The notes under the pieces are model-generated. The model was not told the origin of the DNA, did no database searches, and worked only from the letters and a program-made list of their open reading frames with translations. Both the position numbers and the translations under genes were made by a program. 64,000 nucleotides of DNA, taken from assembly GCF_000718515.1 (NCBI RefSeq), contig NZ_JNZS01000008.1, forward strand, positions 62,001 through 126,000, in the 5' to 3' direction. Below, one piece after another: positions 42,806-54,144 of this stretch. The first letter of the stretch is position 1. Every line of letters begins with the position of its first letter. The DNA comes from Micromonospora parva (GTDB taxonomy: Bacteria; Actinomycetota; Actinomycetes; Mycobacteriales; Micromonosporaceae).

Positions 42806-44167
42806 ATGACCACCGCCCGCTGGCTCGCCCAGTACGCCTGGCTGCCCGAGCACGCCGAACCCACACCCGACGTGCTCATCGAGGTCGAAGCCGGCCGGAT
42901 CGCGGCGGTGACGCCACTGACCCCCAGCAGCAGGCCACCGGCCGGGGTCGAGGTGTACCCCGACGCGGTACCGCTGCCCGGCCTGACGGTGCCCGGTCTC
43001 GCCAACGCGCACTCGCACGCCTTCCACCGGGCGCTGCGTGGGCGCACCCACGGCGGCCGGGGTGACTTCTGGACCTGGCGGGACCAGATGTACGCGGTCG
43101 CGGACCGGCTGGATCCGGACACCTATCTCGCCCTGGCCCGCGCTGTCTATGCGGAGATGGCGCTCGCCGGGGTCACCTGTGTGGGCGAGTTCCACTACCT
43201 GCACCACCGGCCCGGCGGCGGCGCGTACGACGACCCGAACGAGATGGGCGCGGCGCTGGTCGAGGCCGCCGCGCACGCCGGGATCCGGCTCACCCTGCTG
43301 GACACCGCCTACCTCACCTCCACGGTGGACGGCCAGGCGCTGGCCGGGCCGCAGCGCCGCTTCGGCGACGGGGACGCGGCCCGCTGGGCACAACGGGCCG
43401 CGGCGTTCCAGCCGACCGACCCGCACGTCCGGGTCGGCGCGGCTGTGCACTCGGTGCGGGCGGTCCCGGCCGACCAGCTCCGCACTGTCGCCGAGTGGGC
43501 CGGGGAGCGGCAGGCGCCGCTGCACGTGCACCTCTCCGAGCAGCCGGCCGAGAACGACAAGTGCCGGGCGGTGCACGGGCGCTCGCCGACCGCGCTGCTC
43601 GCCGAGCACGACGTGCTCGGGTCGAACACCACAGCCGTCCACGCCACCCACCCGACCAGCGCGGACCTCGCCCTGCTCGCCGACAGCCGGACCGGCGTGT
43701 GCCTCTGCCCGACCACCGAGCGGGATCTCGCCGACGGGATCGGCCCGGCCCGGCTGATGGCCGAGGCGGGCATCCGGCTCAGCCTGGGCAGCGACAGTCA
43801 CGCGGTGATCGACCTGTTCGAGGAGGCCCGGGCGGTGGAGCTGGACGAGCGGCTGCGTACCCGCCGGCGCGGCCACTTCGCACCGCTCGACCTGCTGACG
43901 GCGGCCACCGCCGCCGGGCACACCGCGCTGGGCTGGGCCGACGCCGGGAGGATCGCCGTGGGTGCCCGCGCCGACCTGGTGACGGTACGCCTGGACAGCG
44001 CCCGCACCGCCGGGGTGCCGCCGGTGGGCGTGTTCTTCGCGGCCGGTGCGGCGGACGTCGAGCAGGTCATGGTGGACGGCCGGGTGGTGGTGGCCGAGGG
44101 CCGGCACCTGAGCGTCGACGTGCCGGCCGAGCTGGCGGCGGCCGTCGAGGCGGTGAACCCCACATGA
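42806..44167 (+). CDS. hutF: Formimidoylglutamate deiminase
   Basis: 453 residues of the amidohydrolase superfamily. Metal ligands are seen in [30 protein letters not shown] and LGSDSHAV; the [13 protein letters not shown] block is characteristic of HutF. It deiminates N-formimino-L-glutamate to N-formyl-L-glutamate and ammonia, so the pathway here is the two-step route. ATG with GGGAGCGAGG upstream; the stop overlaps hutI. It is the first gene after the repeat element. Confidence 0.96.
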   Translation: MTTARWLAQYAWLPEHAEPTPDVLIEVEAGRIAAVTPLTPSSRPPAGVEVYPDAVPLPGLTVPGLANAHSHAFHRALRGRTHGGRGDFWTWRDQMYAVADRLDPDTYLALARAVYAEMALAGVTCVGEFHYLHHRPGGGAYDDPNEMGAALVEAAAHAGIRLTLLDTAYLTSTVDGQALAGPQRRFGDGDAARWAQRAAAFQPTDPHVRVGAAVHSVRAVPADQLRTVAEWAGERQAPLHVHLSEQPAENDKCRAVHGRSPTALLAEHDVLGSNTTAVHATHPTSADLALLADSRTGVCLCPTTERDLADGIGPARLMAEAGIRLSLGSDSHAVIDLFEEARAVELDERLRTRRRGHFAPLDLLTAATAAGHTALGWADAGRIAVGARADLVTVRLDSARTAGVPPVGVFFAAGAADVEQVMVDGRVVVAEGRHLSVDVPAELAAAVEAVNPT

Positions 44168-45360
44168 GCAGCCTGCTGGTCGACAACATCGGGGAGCTGG
44201 TCACCAACGGTGCCGGCGAGGGCCCGCTCGGCATCCGCCGCGACGCCGCCGTGCTGGTCGAGGAGGGCCGGGTGGCCTGGGTCGGGCCGTCCGCGTACGC
44301 GCCGGCCGCCGACCATCACATCGACGCCGGCGGGGCCGCCGTGCTGCCCGGCTTCGTGGACAGCCACGCCCACCTGGTCTTCGCCGGGGACCGGGCCGCC
44401 GAGTTCGCCGCCCGGATGGCCGGTGAGCCCTACACCGGCGGCGGCATCCGGACCACTGTCGGAGCGACCCGGGCCGCCACCGACGACGAGCTGCGCGCCA
44501 ACGTGCGCCGGCTGCGCGGGGAGGCGCTGCGCCAGGGCACCACGACCATGGAGATCAAGAGTGGGTACGGGCTGACCGTCGCCGACGAGGCCCGCTCGCT
44601 GCGGATCGCCGCCGAAAGCAGCACCGAGACCACCTTCCTGGGCGCGCACGTGGTGCCCGCCGAGTACGCCGACCGCCCCGACGACTACGTCGGGCTGGTC
44701 TGCGGCCCGATGTTGGCCGCCGCCGCGCCGTACGCGAAGTGGGTCGACGTTTTCTGCGAGCGGGGCGCCTTCGACGTGGACCATGCCCGCGCCATCCTGG
44801 CCTGCGGTCAGGCCGTCGGTCTGGGCGTCCGGATCCACGCCAACCAGCTCGGCCCCGGCCCCGGCGTTCAGCTCGGCGTGGAGCTGGGCGCGGCGAGCGT
44901 CGACCACTGCACCTACCTGTCCGACGCCGACATCGACGCGCTCGCGTCGAACCGGATCGACTGCATGTGCCATGAAGGCCTGCACACCACCACAGTCGCC
45001 ACGCTGCTGCCCGGCGCGGAGTTCTCCACCCGCTCGCCGTACCCGGACGCGCGCCGGCTGCTCGACGCCGGTGTCACAGTGGCGCTGGCGACGGACTGCA
45101 ACCCCGGCTCGTCGTACACCTCGTCGATGCCCTTCTGCGTGGCCCTCGCGGTCCGCGAGATGCGGATGACCCCGGCGGAGGCGGTCTGGGCCGCCACCGC
45201 CGGTGGCGCGCGGGCGCTGCGCCGCGACGACATCGGTGTCCTCACCCCCGGCGCGCGGGCCGACCTCGTCGTCCTCGACGCGCCGTCACACCTGCACCTG
45301 GCCTACCGGCCCGGTGTCCCCCTGATCCGCCAGGTAATACGCAACGGAGTTCCGCAATGA
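44164..45360 (+). CDS. hutI: Imidazolonepropionase
   Basis: 398 residues from ATG 44164 (ATGA overlap with hutF). Amidohydrolase motifs include [39 protein letters not shown] and [15 protein letters not shown]. It opens imidazolone-5-propionate to formiminoglutamate using a bound metal. Length matches the family. Confidence 0.97.
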   Translation: MSSLLVDNIGELVTNGAGEGPLGIRRDAAVLVEEGRVAWVGPSAYAPAADHHIDAGGAAVLPGFVDSHAHLVFAGDRAAEFAARMAGEPYTGGGIRTTVGATRAATDDELRANVRRLRGEALRQGTTTMEIKSGYGLTVADEARSLRIAAESSTETTFLGAHVVPAEYADRPDDYVGLVCGPMLAAAAPYAKWVDVFCERGAFDVDHARAILACGQAVGLGVRIHANQLGPGPGVQLGVELGAASVDHCTYLSDADIDALASNRIDCMCHEGLHTTTVATLLPGAEFSTRSPYPDARRLLDAGVTVALATDCNPGSSYTSSMPFCVALAVREMRMTPAEAVWAATAGGARALRRDDIGVLTPGARADLVVLDAPSHLHLAYRPGVPLIRQVIRNGVPQ

Positions 45361-46895
45361 CGAACGTGACCATCCAGCCCACCGGGATCACCGCCGACGA
45401 CGTTCTCGCGGTGGCCCGCGGCACCGCCACGGTCGTCCTCGCCCCCGCCACCATCGAGGCGATGGCGACCAGCCGGGCCATCGTGGACGGCATCGAGTCG
45501 TCGGGTCGCCCCGTCTACGGGGTCTCGACCGGGTTCGGGGCGTTGGCCAACACCTTCATCGCCCCGGAGCGACGGGCCGAGCTGCAACACGCGCTGATCC
45601 GCTCGCACGCCGCCGGGGTGGGCGCTCCGATGCCGCGCGAGGTGGTCCGGGCCATGATGCTGCTACGGGTCCGGTCGCTCGCCCTGGGCCGCTCCGGGGT
45701 CCGGCCGCTGGTCGCCGAGGCCCTGGTCGACCTGCTCAACCACGACATCACCCCGTGGGTGCCGGAGCACGGCTCGCTGGGCGCCTCCGGCGACCTGGCG
45801 CCGCTGGCGCACTGCGCGCTGGTGCTGCTCGGCGAGGGCTGGGTCCTCAGCCCGGCCGGTGAGCGGCAGGACGCGGCCGACGCGTTGACCGCCGCCGGGC
45901 TCAAGCCGATCGAGCTGGCCGCCAAGGAGGGGCTGGCGCTGATCAACGGCACCGACGGCATGCTCGGCATGCTGTTGCTGGCCATCCACGACGCGGCGCA
46001 CCTGTTCGCCATGGCCGATGTGACGGCCGCGCTGGCCATCGAGGCGATGCTCGGCTCGGAGCGACCGTTCCTGCCCGAGCTGCACGCGATCCGGCCCCAC
46101 CCCGGTCAGGCGGCGTCGGCGGCGAACATCCACCGGCTGTTGCAGAACTCCCGGGTGATGGACTCACACCGCGACGACCTGGCGCACGCCGTGCAGGACG
46201 CGTACTCGATGCGGTGCGCGCCGCAGGTGGCCGGCGCGGCCCGCGACACCCTGGACTTCGTCCGCACCGTCGCCGCCCGGGAGCTGGTGTCCGTTGTGGA
46301 CAACCCGGTGGTGCTGCCGGACGGCCGGGTCGAGTCGACCGGGAACTTCCACGGCGCGCCGCTCGGCTTCGCCGCGGACTTCCTCGCCATCGCCGCCGCC
46401 GAGGTGGGCGCGATCGCCGAACGGCGGGTGGACCGGCTGCTCGACGTCACCCGCTCCCGGGAGCTGCCGGCGTTCCTCTCCCCCGACGCCGGGGTCAACT
46501 CCGGGCTGATGATCGCCCAGTACACGGCGGCCGGGATCGTCGCCGAGAACCGTCGGCTCGCCGCCCCCGCCTCGGTGGACTCGCTGCCCACCAGCGGAAT
46601 GCAGGAGGACCACGTCTCGATGGGCTGGGCCGCAGCCAAGAAGCTGCGTACCGTGCTGGACAACCTGACCAGCCTGCTCGCCGTGGAGCTGCTGGCCGGC
46701 GTACGCGGCCTTCAACTGCGGGCCCCGCTGCAGCCGTCACCGGCCGGTAAGGCCGCCGTGGAGGCGCTCACCGACGTGATCGGCGAGCCCGGGCCCGACG
46801 TGTTCCTCGCTCCCCTGGTGGAGACGGCCCGTGCGGTGGTGAGCGGTCCGAACCTGCGAGCCGCCATCGAATCGGAAATCGGCACGCTCAGCTGA
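45357..46895 (+). CDS. hutH: Histidine ammonia-lyase
   Basis: 512 residues. The MIO cofactor forms from Ala143-Ser144-Gly145 in [14 protein letters not shown]. The start [15 protein letters not shown] (catalytic Tyr) and QEDHVSMGW are intact. It deaminates L-histidine to urocanate, the first pathway step, although it is the last gene of the operon. ATG overlaps the hutI stop. Confidence 0.98.
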   Translation: MTNVTIQPTGITADDVLAVARGTATVVLAPATIEAMATSRAIVDGIESSGRPVYGVSTGFGALANTFIAPERRAELQHALIRSHAAGVGAPMPREVVRAMMLLRVRSLALGRSGVRPLVAEALVDLLNHDITPWVPEHGSLGASGDLAPLAHCALVLLGEGWVLSPAGERQDAADALTAAGLKPIELAAKEGLALINGTDGMLGMLLLAIHDAAHLFAMADVTAALAIEAMLGSERPFLPELHAIRPHPGQAASAANIHRLLQNSRVMDSHRDDLAHAVQDAYSMRCAPQVAGAARDTLDFVRTVAARELVSVVDNPVVLPDGRVESTGNFHGAPLGFAADFLAIAAAEVGAIAERRVDRLLDVTRSRELPAFLSPDAGVNSGLMIAQYTAAGIVAENRRLAAPASVDSLPTSGMQEDHVSMGWAAAKKLRTVLDNLTSLLAVELLAGVRGLQLRAPLQPSPAGKAAVEALTDVIGEPGPDVFLAPLVETARAVVSGPNLRAAIESEIGTLS

Positions 46896-46970
46896 CGCGG
46901 AAAAGACGCGCCCACCGTCCGGAAGGTTGAGCCGTTCAGGTGGATTTCGCTGGTCCAGGCCCTTGCTAGG

Positions 46971-47023
46971 CTTCCCGCCCGGCGGGGGTATCCGGAGCCT
47001 CCCGCCCGACGGGGGCGTCCGGA
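46971..47023 (+). repeat. Direct repeat 2 x 26 bp before the GT39 gene
   Basis: Two 26-base copies (46971-46996 and 46998-47023) sharing a CCCGCCCG-x-CGGGGG core and TCCGGA end, each able to form a short GC hairpin. They lie 76 bases after hutH and 24 bases before the next start. They may be a terminator for hut, a leader structure for GT39, or both. Confidence 0.6.
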
Positions 47024-47046
47024 ATGGGTTCCGAAGGTGAGCAGGC

Positions 47047-48636
47047 GTGAACGACGTCACTGAAGAGTTGCATCTCGGCGATCGCTATTCCGGAATACCA
47101 GCACAGAGGTCTGCGGCGGCGGCAACGCCAGCCGCTGGTGGTGATGGTGATGGCACCGCGTCGCCGGTGGCCACCGACACCGGCACCGGCACTGGCCAGC
47201 AGTGGTGGCAGCGGCCCGCGGCGGTACCGCTGGCCGCCGGCGCGCTGACCCTCGTCGTGGTGCTGATCGCCGCGGGACGCCGCCAGCTGTGGCGAGACGA
47301 GTTCGCGACACTCGACGCCGCCCGAATGGGGCTCCGAGAGCTGTATGCGTTGGTGCAGCAGAAGGATCTGGTGCTCCTTCCGTACTACCTCGGAATGCAT
47401 TTCTGGGTGCGGCTCTTCGGCGACAGCGAGGTGGCGCTCCGCCTTCCCTCGATGATCGCCGTGGCGATCGCGGCCGCCCTGACGGCCCTGCAGGGCCGAA
47501 TGTTGTACGGCCCACGGGTGGGTCTGCTGGCTGGCGTGCTGTTCGGGCTCCTACCGGTCGTGACCCGGTACGGGCAGGAGGCGCGGCCCTACGGTCTGGT
47601 CATCGCCGCGGTGGCGGCGGCCGGCCTGTTCGCGGTCATGGCGACGCAGCGGCACTCCCGCGTGGCCTGGATCTGTTACGCCCTCATGCTCGTCCTGGTC
47701 GGCTGGCTGCACCTGATCGCCCTGGTGGTGCTGCCCGCACATGGCCTGCTCGTCCTGCTGGAGGCCCGCCGACGGCAGAGTTGGCAGCCGGTCACCTGGT
47801 GGATGGGTGCGACAGCGGCCGCTGTCGCAGTCCTGTCACCGCTGGTGTGGCTGGCCAAGGCGCAGAGCGGTCAGATCGCGTGGATCCAACCCGTCCCGGT
47901 GGGCGACCTCAGCGAGTGGATGCTGGAGTTGCCCGGCGCGATCGGGGTCGGCGGGGTGCTGTTGGGCCTCGGCATCCTCGGCTGTGTCGGCGGTGGACCC
48001 CGCGTCGGCTACCTCGCCGCCTGGGCCCTCGGTCCGTTGATTCTGCTGTGGGCGCTGACTCCCGTCATGCTGCTCTTCACCGAGCGCTACCTGCTGTTCG
48101 TGCTGCCCGCGTGGTGCCTGCTGGCGGCTGCCGGGGTGCAGGTCGCCGCCCAGCGGTTGAGTACGTTCACCGTGGCGGTCCCGGTGCTGGTGCTCCTCGT
48201 GGGTCTCAGCAGCCACGTCGCGCTCAGGGTTCCGGTCACCGAGTTCGAACCCGACCTGCGGGGCGCCGCGGCGGTGATCGACCAGCAGCGACGTACGGGT
48301 GACCTGGTGGCGTACACCGGCCCGTTCCCGTGGTGGGCGAACGCTGGCATCAAGTACTACCTGCAGGAGAAGCCGCTCCCCGAGGTGTTCCAAGCGACCG
48401 AGGGGCAGGCGACGCCGAACTACCGGGCGTGGTGCGGCGGGCCGGCCAAGTGCCTGGACACCAGGGCCCGGATCTGGCTGATCAACACGAAACCGTCCAC
48501 CACCAAGCTGACCTCGTTCGCGGGGATGAATCCCGAGGTGGAGAAGGCGCTGCGGGCCCGGTTCGTGGTGACCCAGGTGGACCGCTTCACCGACGTGAGC
48601 GTCTCACTGCTCACCCCCCGGCCCAAGAAGGGGTGA
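47047..48636 (+). CDS. GT39-like polyprenyl-dependent membrane glycosyltransferase
   Basis: 529 residues with about 10-11 TM segments after a ~50-residue soluble start rich in Ala/Gly/Thr. LWRDEFATLDAARM carries the Asp-Glu of the first external loop that acts in the GT-C/GT39 fold, and RYGQEARPYGLVIA is a conserved loop. A C-terminal external domain of ~130 residues follows the last TM. It uses a lipid-linked sugar to glycosylate an external acceptor, which is unknown. GTG start. Not related to the hut genes by function. Confidence 0.85.
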   Translation: MNDVTEELHLGDRYSGIPAQRSAAAATPAAGGDGDGTASPVATDTGTGTGQQWWQRPAAVPLAAGALTLVVVLIAAGRRQLWRDEFATLDAARMGLRELYALVQQKDLVLLPYYLGMHFWVRLFGDSEVALRLPSMIAVAIAAALTALQGRMLYGPRVGLLAGVLFGLLPVVTRYGQEARPYGLVIAAVAAAGLFAVMATQRHSRVAWICYALMLVLVGWLHLIALVVLPAHGLLVLLEARRRQSWQPVTWWMGATAAAVAVLSPLVWLAKAQSGQIAWIQPVPVGDLSEWMLELPGAIGVGGVLLGLGILGCVGGGPRVGYLAAWALGPLILLWALTPVMLLFTERYLLFVLPAWCLLAAAGVQVAAQRLSTFTVAVPVLVLLVGLSSHVALRVPVTEFEPDLRGAAAVIDQQRRTGDLVAYTGPFPWWANAGIKYYLQEKPLPEVFQATEGQATPNYRAWCGGPAKCLDTRARIWLINTKPSTTKLTSFAGMNPEVEKALRARFVVTQVDRFTDVSVSLLTPRPKKG

Positions 48637-48669
48637 CTGACGGGCCGTTACGGTCGTCCGTCAGTCACC
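48632..48669. terminator. Bidirectional terminator between GT39 and rdgB
   Basis: 12 bp perfect stem GGTGACTGACGG/CCGTCAGTCACC with a 14-base loop. The plus-strand stop codon of the GT39 gene lies within the left arm. Confidence 0.65.
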
Positions 48670-48715
48670 TTCGCCAGCCAGCCCACTCGGGGCTCAGCTG
48701 GAACGGGCCGGGTGT

Positions 48716-49330
48716 TCAGGCGGGCGGCAGCACCTTGGCGACCAGCTTGGCCAGCTCACGCAACGCCTTGCCCCGGTGGCTGATGGCGTCCTTCTCCGCC
48801 GGGGTCAGCTCGGCGTTGGTCCGGTCCTGCCCGTCGCCCAGGAAGATCGGGTCGTAGCCGAAGCCGCCGTCACCGCGCGGTGCGCGCAGCACCCGCCCAG
48901 GCTGCCGGCCGTCGACGAGGTGCTCCTTGCCGCCGGGCAGCACCAACGCCACGGTGCAGACGAACGAGGCGGCCCGCTGCTCGTCGGGCACGTCGGCGAT
49001 CTGATCCAGCACCAGCTGAAGGTTGGCCCGGTCGTCGCCGTGCTTGCCGGACCAGCGGGCGCTGAACACGCCCGGCATCCCGTTGAGCGCGTCGACGGCG
49101 AGCCCGGAGTCGTCGGCGATGGTCGGCAACCCGCTCTGCCGGCACCCCTCCCGCGCCTTGATCAGCGCGTTCTCGCCGAAGGTCAGGCCGGTCTCCGGCA
49201 GTTCGGCGTACTGCTCGACGTCGTCCAGCCCGAGCAGGGCGATCCGGTGCGCGCCGAGCGCACCGTCCAGGATCCGCTGCAGCTCGACGAGCTTCTTGCG
49301 GTTACGCGTGGCGAGCAGGACCTTGTTCAT
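48716..49330 (-). CDS. rdgB: Non-canonical purine NTP pyrophosphatase (RdgB/HAM1)
   Basis: 204 residues. The ATRNRKKLVELQRIL start, ADDSGLAVDALNGMPGVFSARW and GFGYDPIF are family hallmarks, with SHRGKAL at the end. It hydrolyses dITP, ITP and XTP to protect DNA. ATG follows AAAGGTGA. It is 52 bases downstream of rph, a conserved pairing. Confidence 0.97.
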   Translation of the reverse strand: MNKVLLATRNRKKLVELQRILDGALGAHRIALLGLDDVEQYAELPETGLTFGENALIKAREGCRQSGLPTIADDSGLAVDALNGMPGVFSARWSGKHGDDRANLQLVLDQIADVPDEQRAASFVCTVALVLPGGKEHLVDGRQPGRVLRAPRGDGGFGYDPIFLGDGQDRTNAELTPAEKDAISHRGKALRELAKLVAKVLPPA

Positions 49331-49382
49331 GCTGAATCACCTTTGTTCGCGACTGCGGGGCTCGCAAGCTCACTCCTCGCGC

Positions 49383-50114
49383 TCACGGGGAGGTAAGTGC
49401 CTTTCGCTGGGCTTCCGCCAACTCGGCGCACCCGGCGACGGCCAGGTCGAGCAGGGCGTCGAGCTGGTCGCGGGCGAACACGCCCGCCTCGCCGGTGCCC
49501 TGCACCTCGACGAAGTCGCCCGCGCCGGTGCACACCACGTTCATGTCCACCTCGGCGGCGACGTCCTCCTCGTAGCAGAGGTCGAGCCGGGCCTCCCCCG
49601 CGATGATGCCCACGCTGACCGCGGCCACCGACCGGTGCATCACCTTCTCCGGCTTGCCGGCCAACGCCTTGCGGGCGGCAAGCCAGCCCACCGCGTCGTG
49701 CAACGCGACGTACGCGCCGGTGATCGCGGCGGTGCGGGTGCCTCCGTCGGCCTGAAGCACGTCGCAGTCGAGCACGATCGAGTTCTCGCCGAGCGCCTTG
49801 AGGTCGATGCTGGCCCGCAGGCTACGGCCGATCAGCCGGGAGATCTCGTGGGTGCGGCCACCGACCCGGCCCTTGACGCTCTCCCGGTCGGAGCGGGTGT
49901 TGGTGGCCCGGGGCAGCATCGCGTACTCGGCGGTCACCCAGCCGAGCCCGGAGCCCTTGCGCCAGCGGGGCACGCCCTCGGTGACGCTCGCCGTGCAGAG
50001 CACCCGGGTGCCACCGAACTCGACGAGCACCGAGCCCTCCGGGTGGGTGCTCCAGCCACGGGTCACTGTCACCGGTCGGAGTTGAGAGGGCCCTCGCCCG
50101 TCAGGTCGCGCCAT
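49383..50114 (-). CDS. rph: Ribonuclease PH
   Basis: 243 residues. [45 protein letters not shown], and [20 protein letters not shown] are typical. It trims tRNA 3' ends by phosphorolysis. The start ATG has TAAGGT six bases upstream on the minus strand, so it is probably leaderless. Cotranscribed with rdgB. Confidence 0.98.
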   Translation of the reverse strand: MARPDGRGPSQLRPVTVTRGWSTHPEGSVLVEFGGTRVLCTASVTEGVPRWRKGSGLGWVTAEYAMLPRATNTRSDRESVKGRVGGRTHEISRLIGRSLRASIDLKALGENSIVLDCDVLQADGGTRTAAITGAYVALHDAVGWLAARKALAGKPEKVMHRSVAAVSVGIIAGEARLDLCYEEDVAAEVDMNVVCTGAGDFVEVQGTGEAGVFARDQLDALLDLAVAGCAELAEAQRKALTSP

Positions 50115-50120
50115 GCCTGC

Positions 50121-50126
50121 ACCTTA
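50121..50126 (-). promoter_or_regulatory. -10 box of rph (leaderless)
   Basis: TAAGGT on the minus strand, exactly six bases before the ATG. The gap 50115-50271 holds nothing else that I can identify. Confidence 0.5.
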
Positions 50127-50271
50127 TGCGGTGCGGTGATCCGCCGCGCTCGGGGTGCCCCGGCGAACGTCGGCGCCGTGCACACCGAGGAACCCGTCGA
50201 CAGCGGCCGGCCAGCCGAACTCCTCGGCTCGCGCCTGGGGCGGCCCGGCACCGTGAGACGGACGTGCCGGG

Positions 50272-51015
50272 TCAGACGTCGTAGCTGGCGCCGGGCCGGA
50301 CCACCTCGAGTGGCCCGGTGTACGCGGAGGCGGCCGACTCCAGGGTGTGCGCCTCGCTGCCCCAGGCGGGCACCAGGTGGGTCAGCAGCAGCCGGCCCAC
50401 AGCGGCCTTGGTGGCCGCCTCACCGGCCTCCCGACCGGTGAGGTGCAGATCCGGTGGATTGTCCATCCCGTCGAGGTAACTGGCCTCGCAGAGGAAGACG
50501 TCGGCGTTCTGCGCCAGCCGCAGCAGCGCCTCGCACGGCGCGGTGTCCGACGAGTAGCACAGCGACCGGCCGTCGTGCTCCAGCCGCACGCCGTACGTCT
50601 CGACGGGGTGGTTGACCCGGTCGACGGTGACGGCGAACGGGCCGATCGGGAAGGTGCCCGGCTGGAGCGCGTAGAACTGGTACACGTCCTCCACCGACCC
50701 GTCGTCGCCGTACGCGGCGCTGAGCCGGTCCGGGGCGCCGGCGGGCGCGTACACCGGCAGGGCCGGGTAGGGGCCGTCCGGGGCGTAGCGGCGCACCACC
50801 ACGTAGAGCACGGCGTCGAACATGTGGTCGCAGTGCAGGTGGGTCAGCAGGATCGCGTCCGGGGCGTGCAGCCCCGCGTACCGCTGGAGGCTGGACAGCG
50901 AGCCCGAGCCGAAGTCGACCAGGAGCCGGAAGCCGTCAGCCTCGACGAGATAGGCCGAGCAGGGCGACTCGGGGCCAGGAAAACTGCCGGCGCTCCCCAG
51001 GACGGTCAGTCGCAT
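50272..51015 (-). CDS. MBL-fold metallohydrolase (Rv1339-like cyclic nucleotide phosphodiesterase candidate)
   Basis: 247 residues. The metal motif HLHCDH (residues 59-64) and later His in SSDTAPCE/LLTHLVPAW mark the RNase Z-like metallo-beta-lactamase fold. Gene order next to rph and rdgB equals that of M. tuberculosis Rv1339, reported as a cAMP phosphodiesterase; that function is inferred from context only. It is too short for a tRNase Z, and no exosite is apparent. ATG start. Confidence 0.87.
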   Translation of the reverse strand: MRLTVLGSAGSFPGPESPCSAYLVEADGFRLLVDFGSGSLSSLQRYAGLHAPDAILLTHLHCDHMFDAVLYVVVRRYAPDGPYPALPVYAPAGAPDRLSAAYGDDGSVEDVYQFYALQPGTFPIGPFAVTVDRVNHPVETYGVRLEHDGRSLCYSSDTAPCEALLRLAQNADVFLCEASYLDGMDNPPDLHLTGREAGEAATKAAVGRLLLTHLVPAWGSEAHTLESAASAYTGPLEVVRPGASYDV

Positions 51016-51190
51016 CGAGTGGTCTCGCTGTCACTATCAGTAGCACCCGTGCCGGCGATCGTCCCGGCCATGATCTCTACCGACGCGTACGCCACGCTGC
51101 GCAGCCTACGCTGACACGCCCGGCAGCAAGAATCATCCAACGGAAGTTGTCACGAACGTGACACCGGCTCGCGGTACGCCGGGCAGCCAA

Positions 51191-51218
51191 CGGGCCGTCG
51201 ACGGATGTCGACGGCCCG
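51191..51218 (-). terminator. Terminator of the clpS-cysM transcript
   Basis: 12 bp perfect stem CGGGCCGTCGAC/GTCGACGGCCCG with loop GGAT, 20 bases past the cysM stop on the minus strand. Confidence 0.65.
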
Positions 51219-51238
51219 TAGTCGGCAGACCAGATCGG

Positions 51239-53156
<1,918 letters not shown>

Positions 53157-53163
53157 GTGCACC

Positions 53164-53169
53164 AGCCTA
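53164..53169 (-). promoter_or_regulatory. -10 box of mec
   Basis: TAGGCT on the minus strand, seven bases before GTG 53156. It implies a promoter inside the clpS-cysM series, downstream of DUF2017. Confidence 0.45.
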
Positions 53170-53208
53170 ACGCCTGTCGAGCACAGGCCGAAGTGGTGCC
53201 GGTCACCC

Positions 53209-53709
53209 CTAGTCGATCAAGGCGTTGAGCAGCGACTCCTGTAGATATCCGAGATACGCGTAGACCGAAAGCTGGAACACCCTGCTGGAACCCGGGTCCT
53301 CAGCGACCGCGTCGTCCAACTCCTCGCCCAGATCCGTGCCGTCCTTGATCTCCAGGCGGACACCCATCGCGAGCCGGGCGTCGTTCAGTGCCCGCAACCA
53401 CGCCTCGGCGGCCTCGGCGTCCAGCCGCACCTCGCCACCGGCGTCGTCCGGCAACGCGGCCAGGATCGCCCCCGCCTGATCGATCTTCGCGGTCTTCAGG
53501 TCGCCCTCGGTGTAGCGGCGAAATTCGGCGGTGCCCGGAGCGTCCTGCGGGTAGACCGCCGGGAAGAGCCGACCGACGACCGGGTCGGTGTGGTCGAAGC
53601 CGTCGGTGAGCAGACCCACCACCTCGGAGGCGACCTTCCGCAGCACCCGCACCTCGTCGACGGCGAAGACGGCCACGTAGTGACCGGCCTGGCGACGGAA
53701 CATGCTCAT
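53209..53709 (-). CDS. DUF2017-family protein
   Basis: 166 residues from ATG 53709, whose ATGA overlaps the clpS stop. All-alpha soluble protein of unknown function ([32 protein letters not shown]-terminal [21 protein letters not shown]). Its link to clpS is conserved in actinobacteria (Rv1332 in M. tuberculosis, from memory), pointing to a role with ClpS or N-degron proteolysis, not shown directly. Confidence 0.9.
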   Translation of the reverse strand: MSMFRRQAGHYVAVFAVDEVRVLRKVASEVVGLLTDGFDHTDPVVGRLFPAVYPQDAPGTAEFRRYTEGDLKTAKIDQAGAILAALPDDAGGEVRLDAEAAEAWLRALNDARLAMGVRLEIKDGTDLGEELDDAVAEDPGSSRVFQLSVYAYLGYLQESLLNALID

Positions 53710-53996
53710 GATCTGTCCACCGTCGCCCAGAGCCCGTACGCGTGCAGTTGCGACGCGTCGTGCTCCATCCGCTCGCGGGCGCCGGTGGAGACCACGGCAC
53801 GCCCCTTGTGGTGCACGTCCAGCATCAGCTGTTCGGCCCTCTCCCGGCTGTAGCCGAAAAGCTTCTGGAAAACCCAGGTCACGTACGTCATCAGGTTGAC
53901 CGGGTCGTCCCACACGATCGTCACCCACTGCCGGTCGGACGCCGGCACCTCGTCAGTGTCCGGCGTCTCGACCGGTACAACCTGCGGAGCCGCCAT
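53706..53996 (-). CDS. clpS: ClpS adaptor for the Clp protease
   Basis: 96 residues from ATG 53996. [46 protein letters not shown] is the full ClpS fold, including the DDPVN binding-pocket motif and the Met gatekeeper. It delivers N-degron substrates to ClpAP/ClpCP. First gene of the clpS-DUF2017 pair, with a GGGGGG ribosome site. Confidence 0.96.
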   Translation of the reverse strand: MAAPQVVPVETPDTDEVPASDRQWVTIVWDDPVNLMTYVTWVFQKLFGYSRERAEQLMLDVHHKGRAVVSTGARERMEHDASQLHAYGLWATVDRS

Positions 53997-54144
53997 GCCC
54001 CCCATCGTGCCACCGGTTTCCCGGAACCGAGGAACCGGAACGCCGGCCCGGCGCGGATCACCCACTCCGGGCACTCCCGACCCGCTCTGGACGCCGCCGA
54101 GCGCCGGGTCGGGCCCGGACCCGGGCCAACCGGCGGGCGCGCCG

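Noticed and set aside
42540..42809. 89-codon frame filling the gap between the M20 gene and hutF, with start and stop overlapping both neighbours
   Set aside because: Most of it is the repeat element; the protein has no recognisable pattern. The ATG overlap with hutF alone is not enough.
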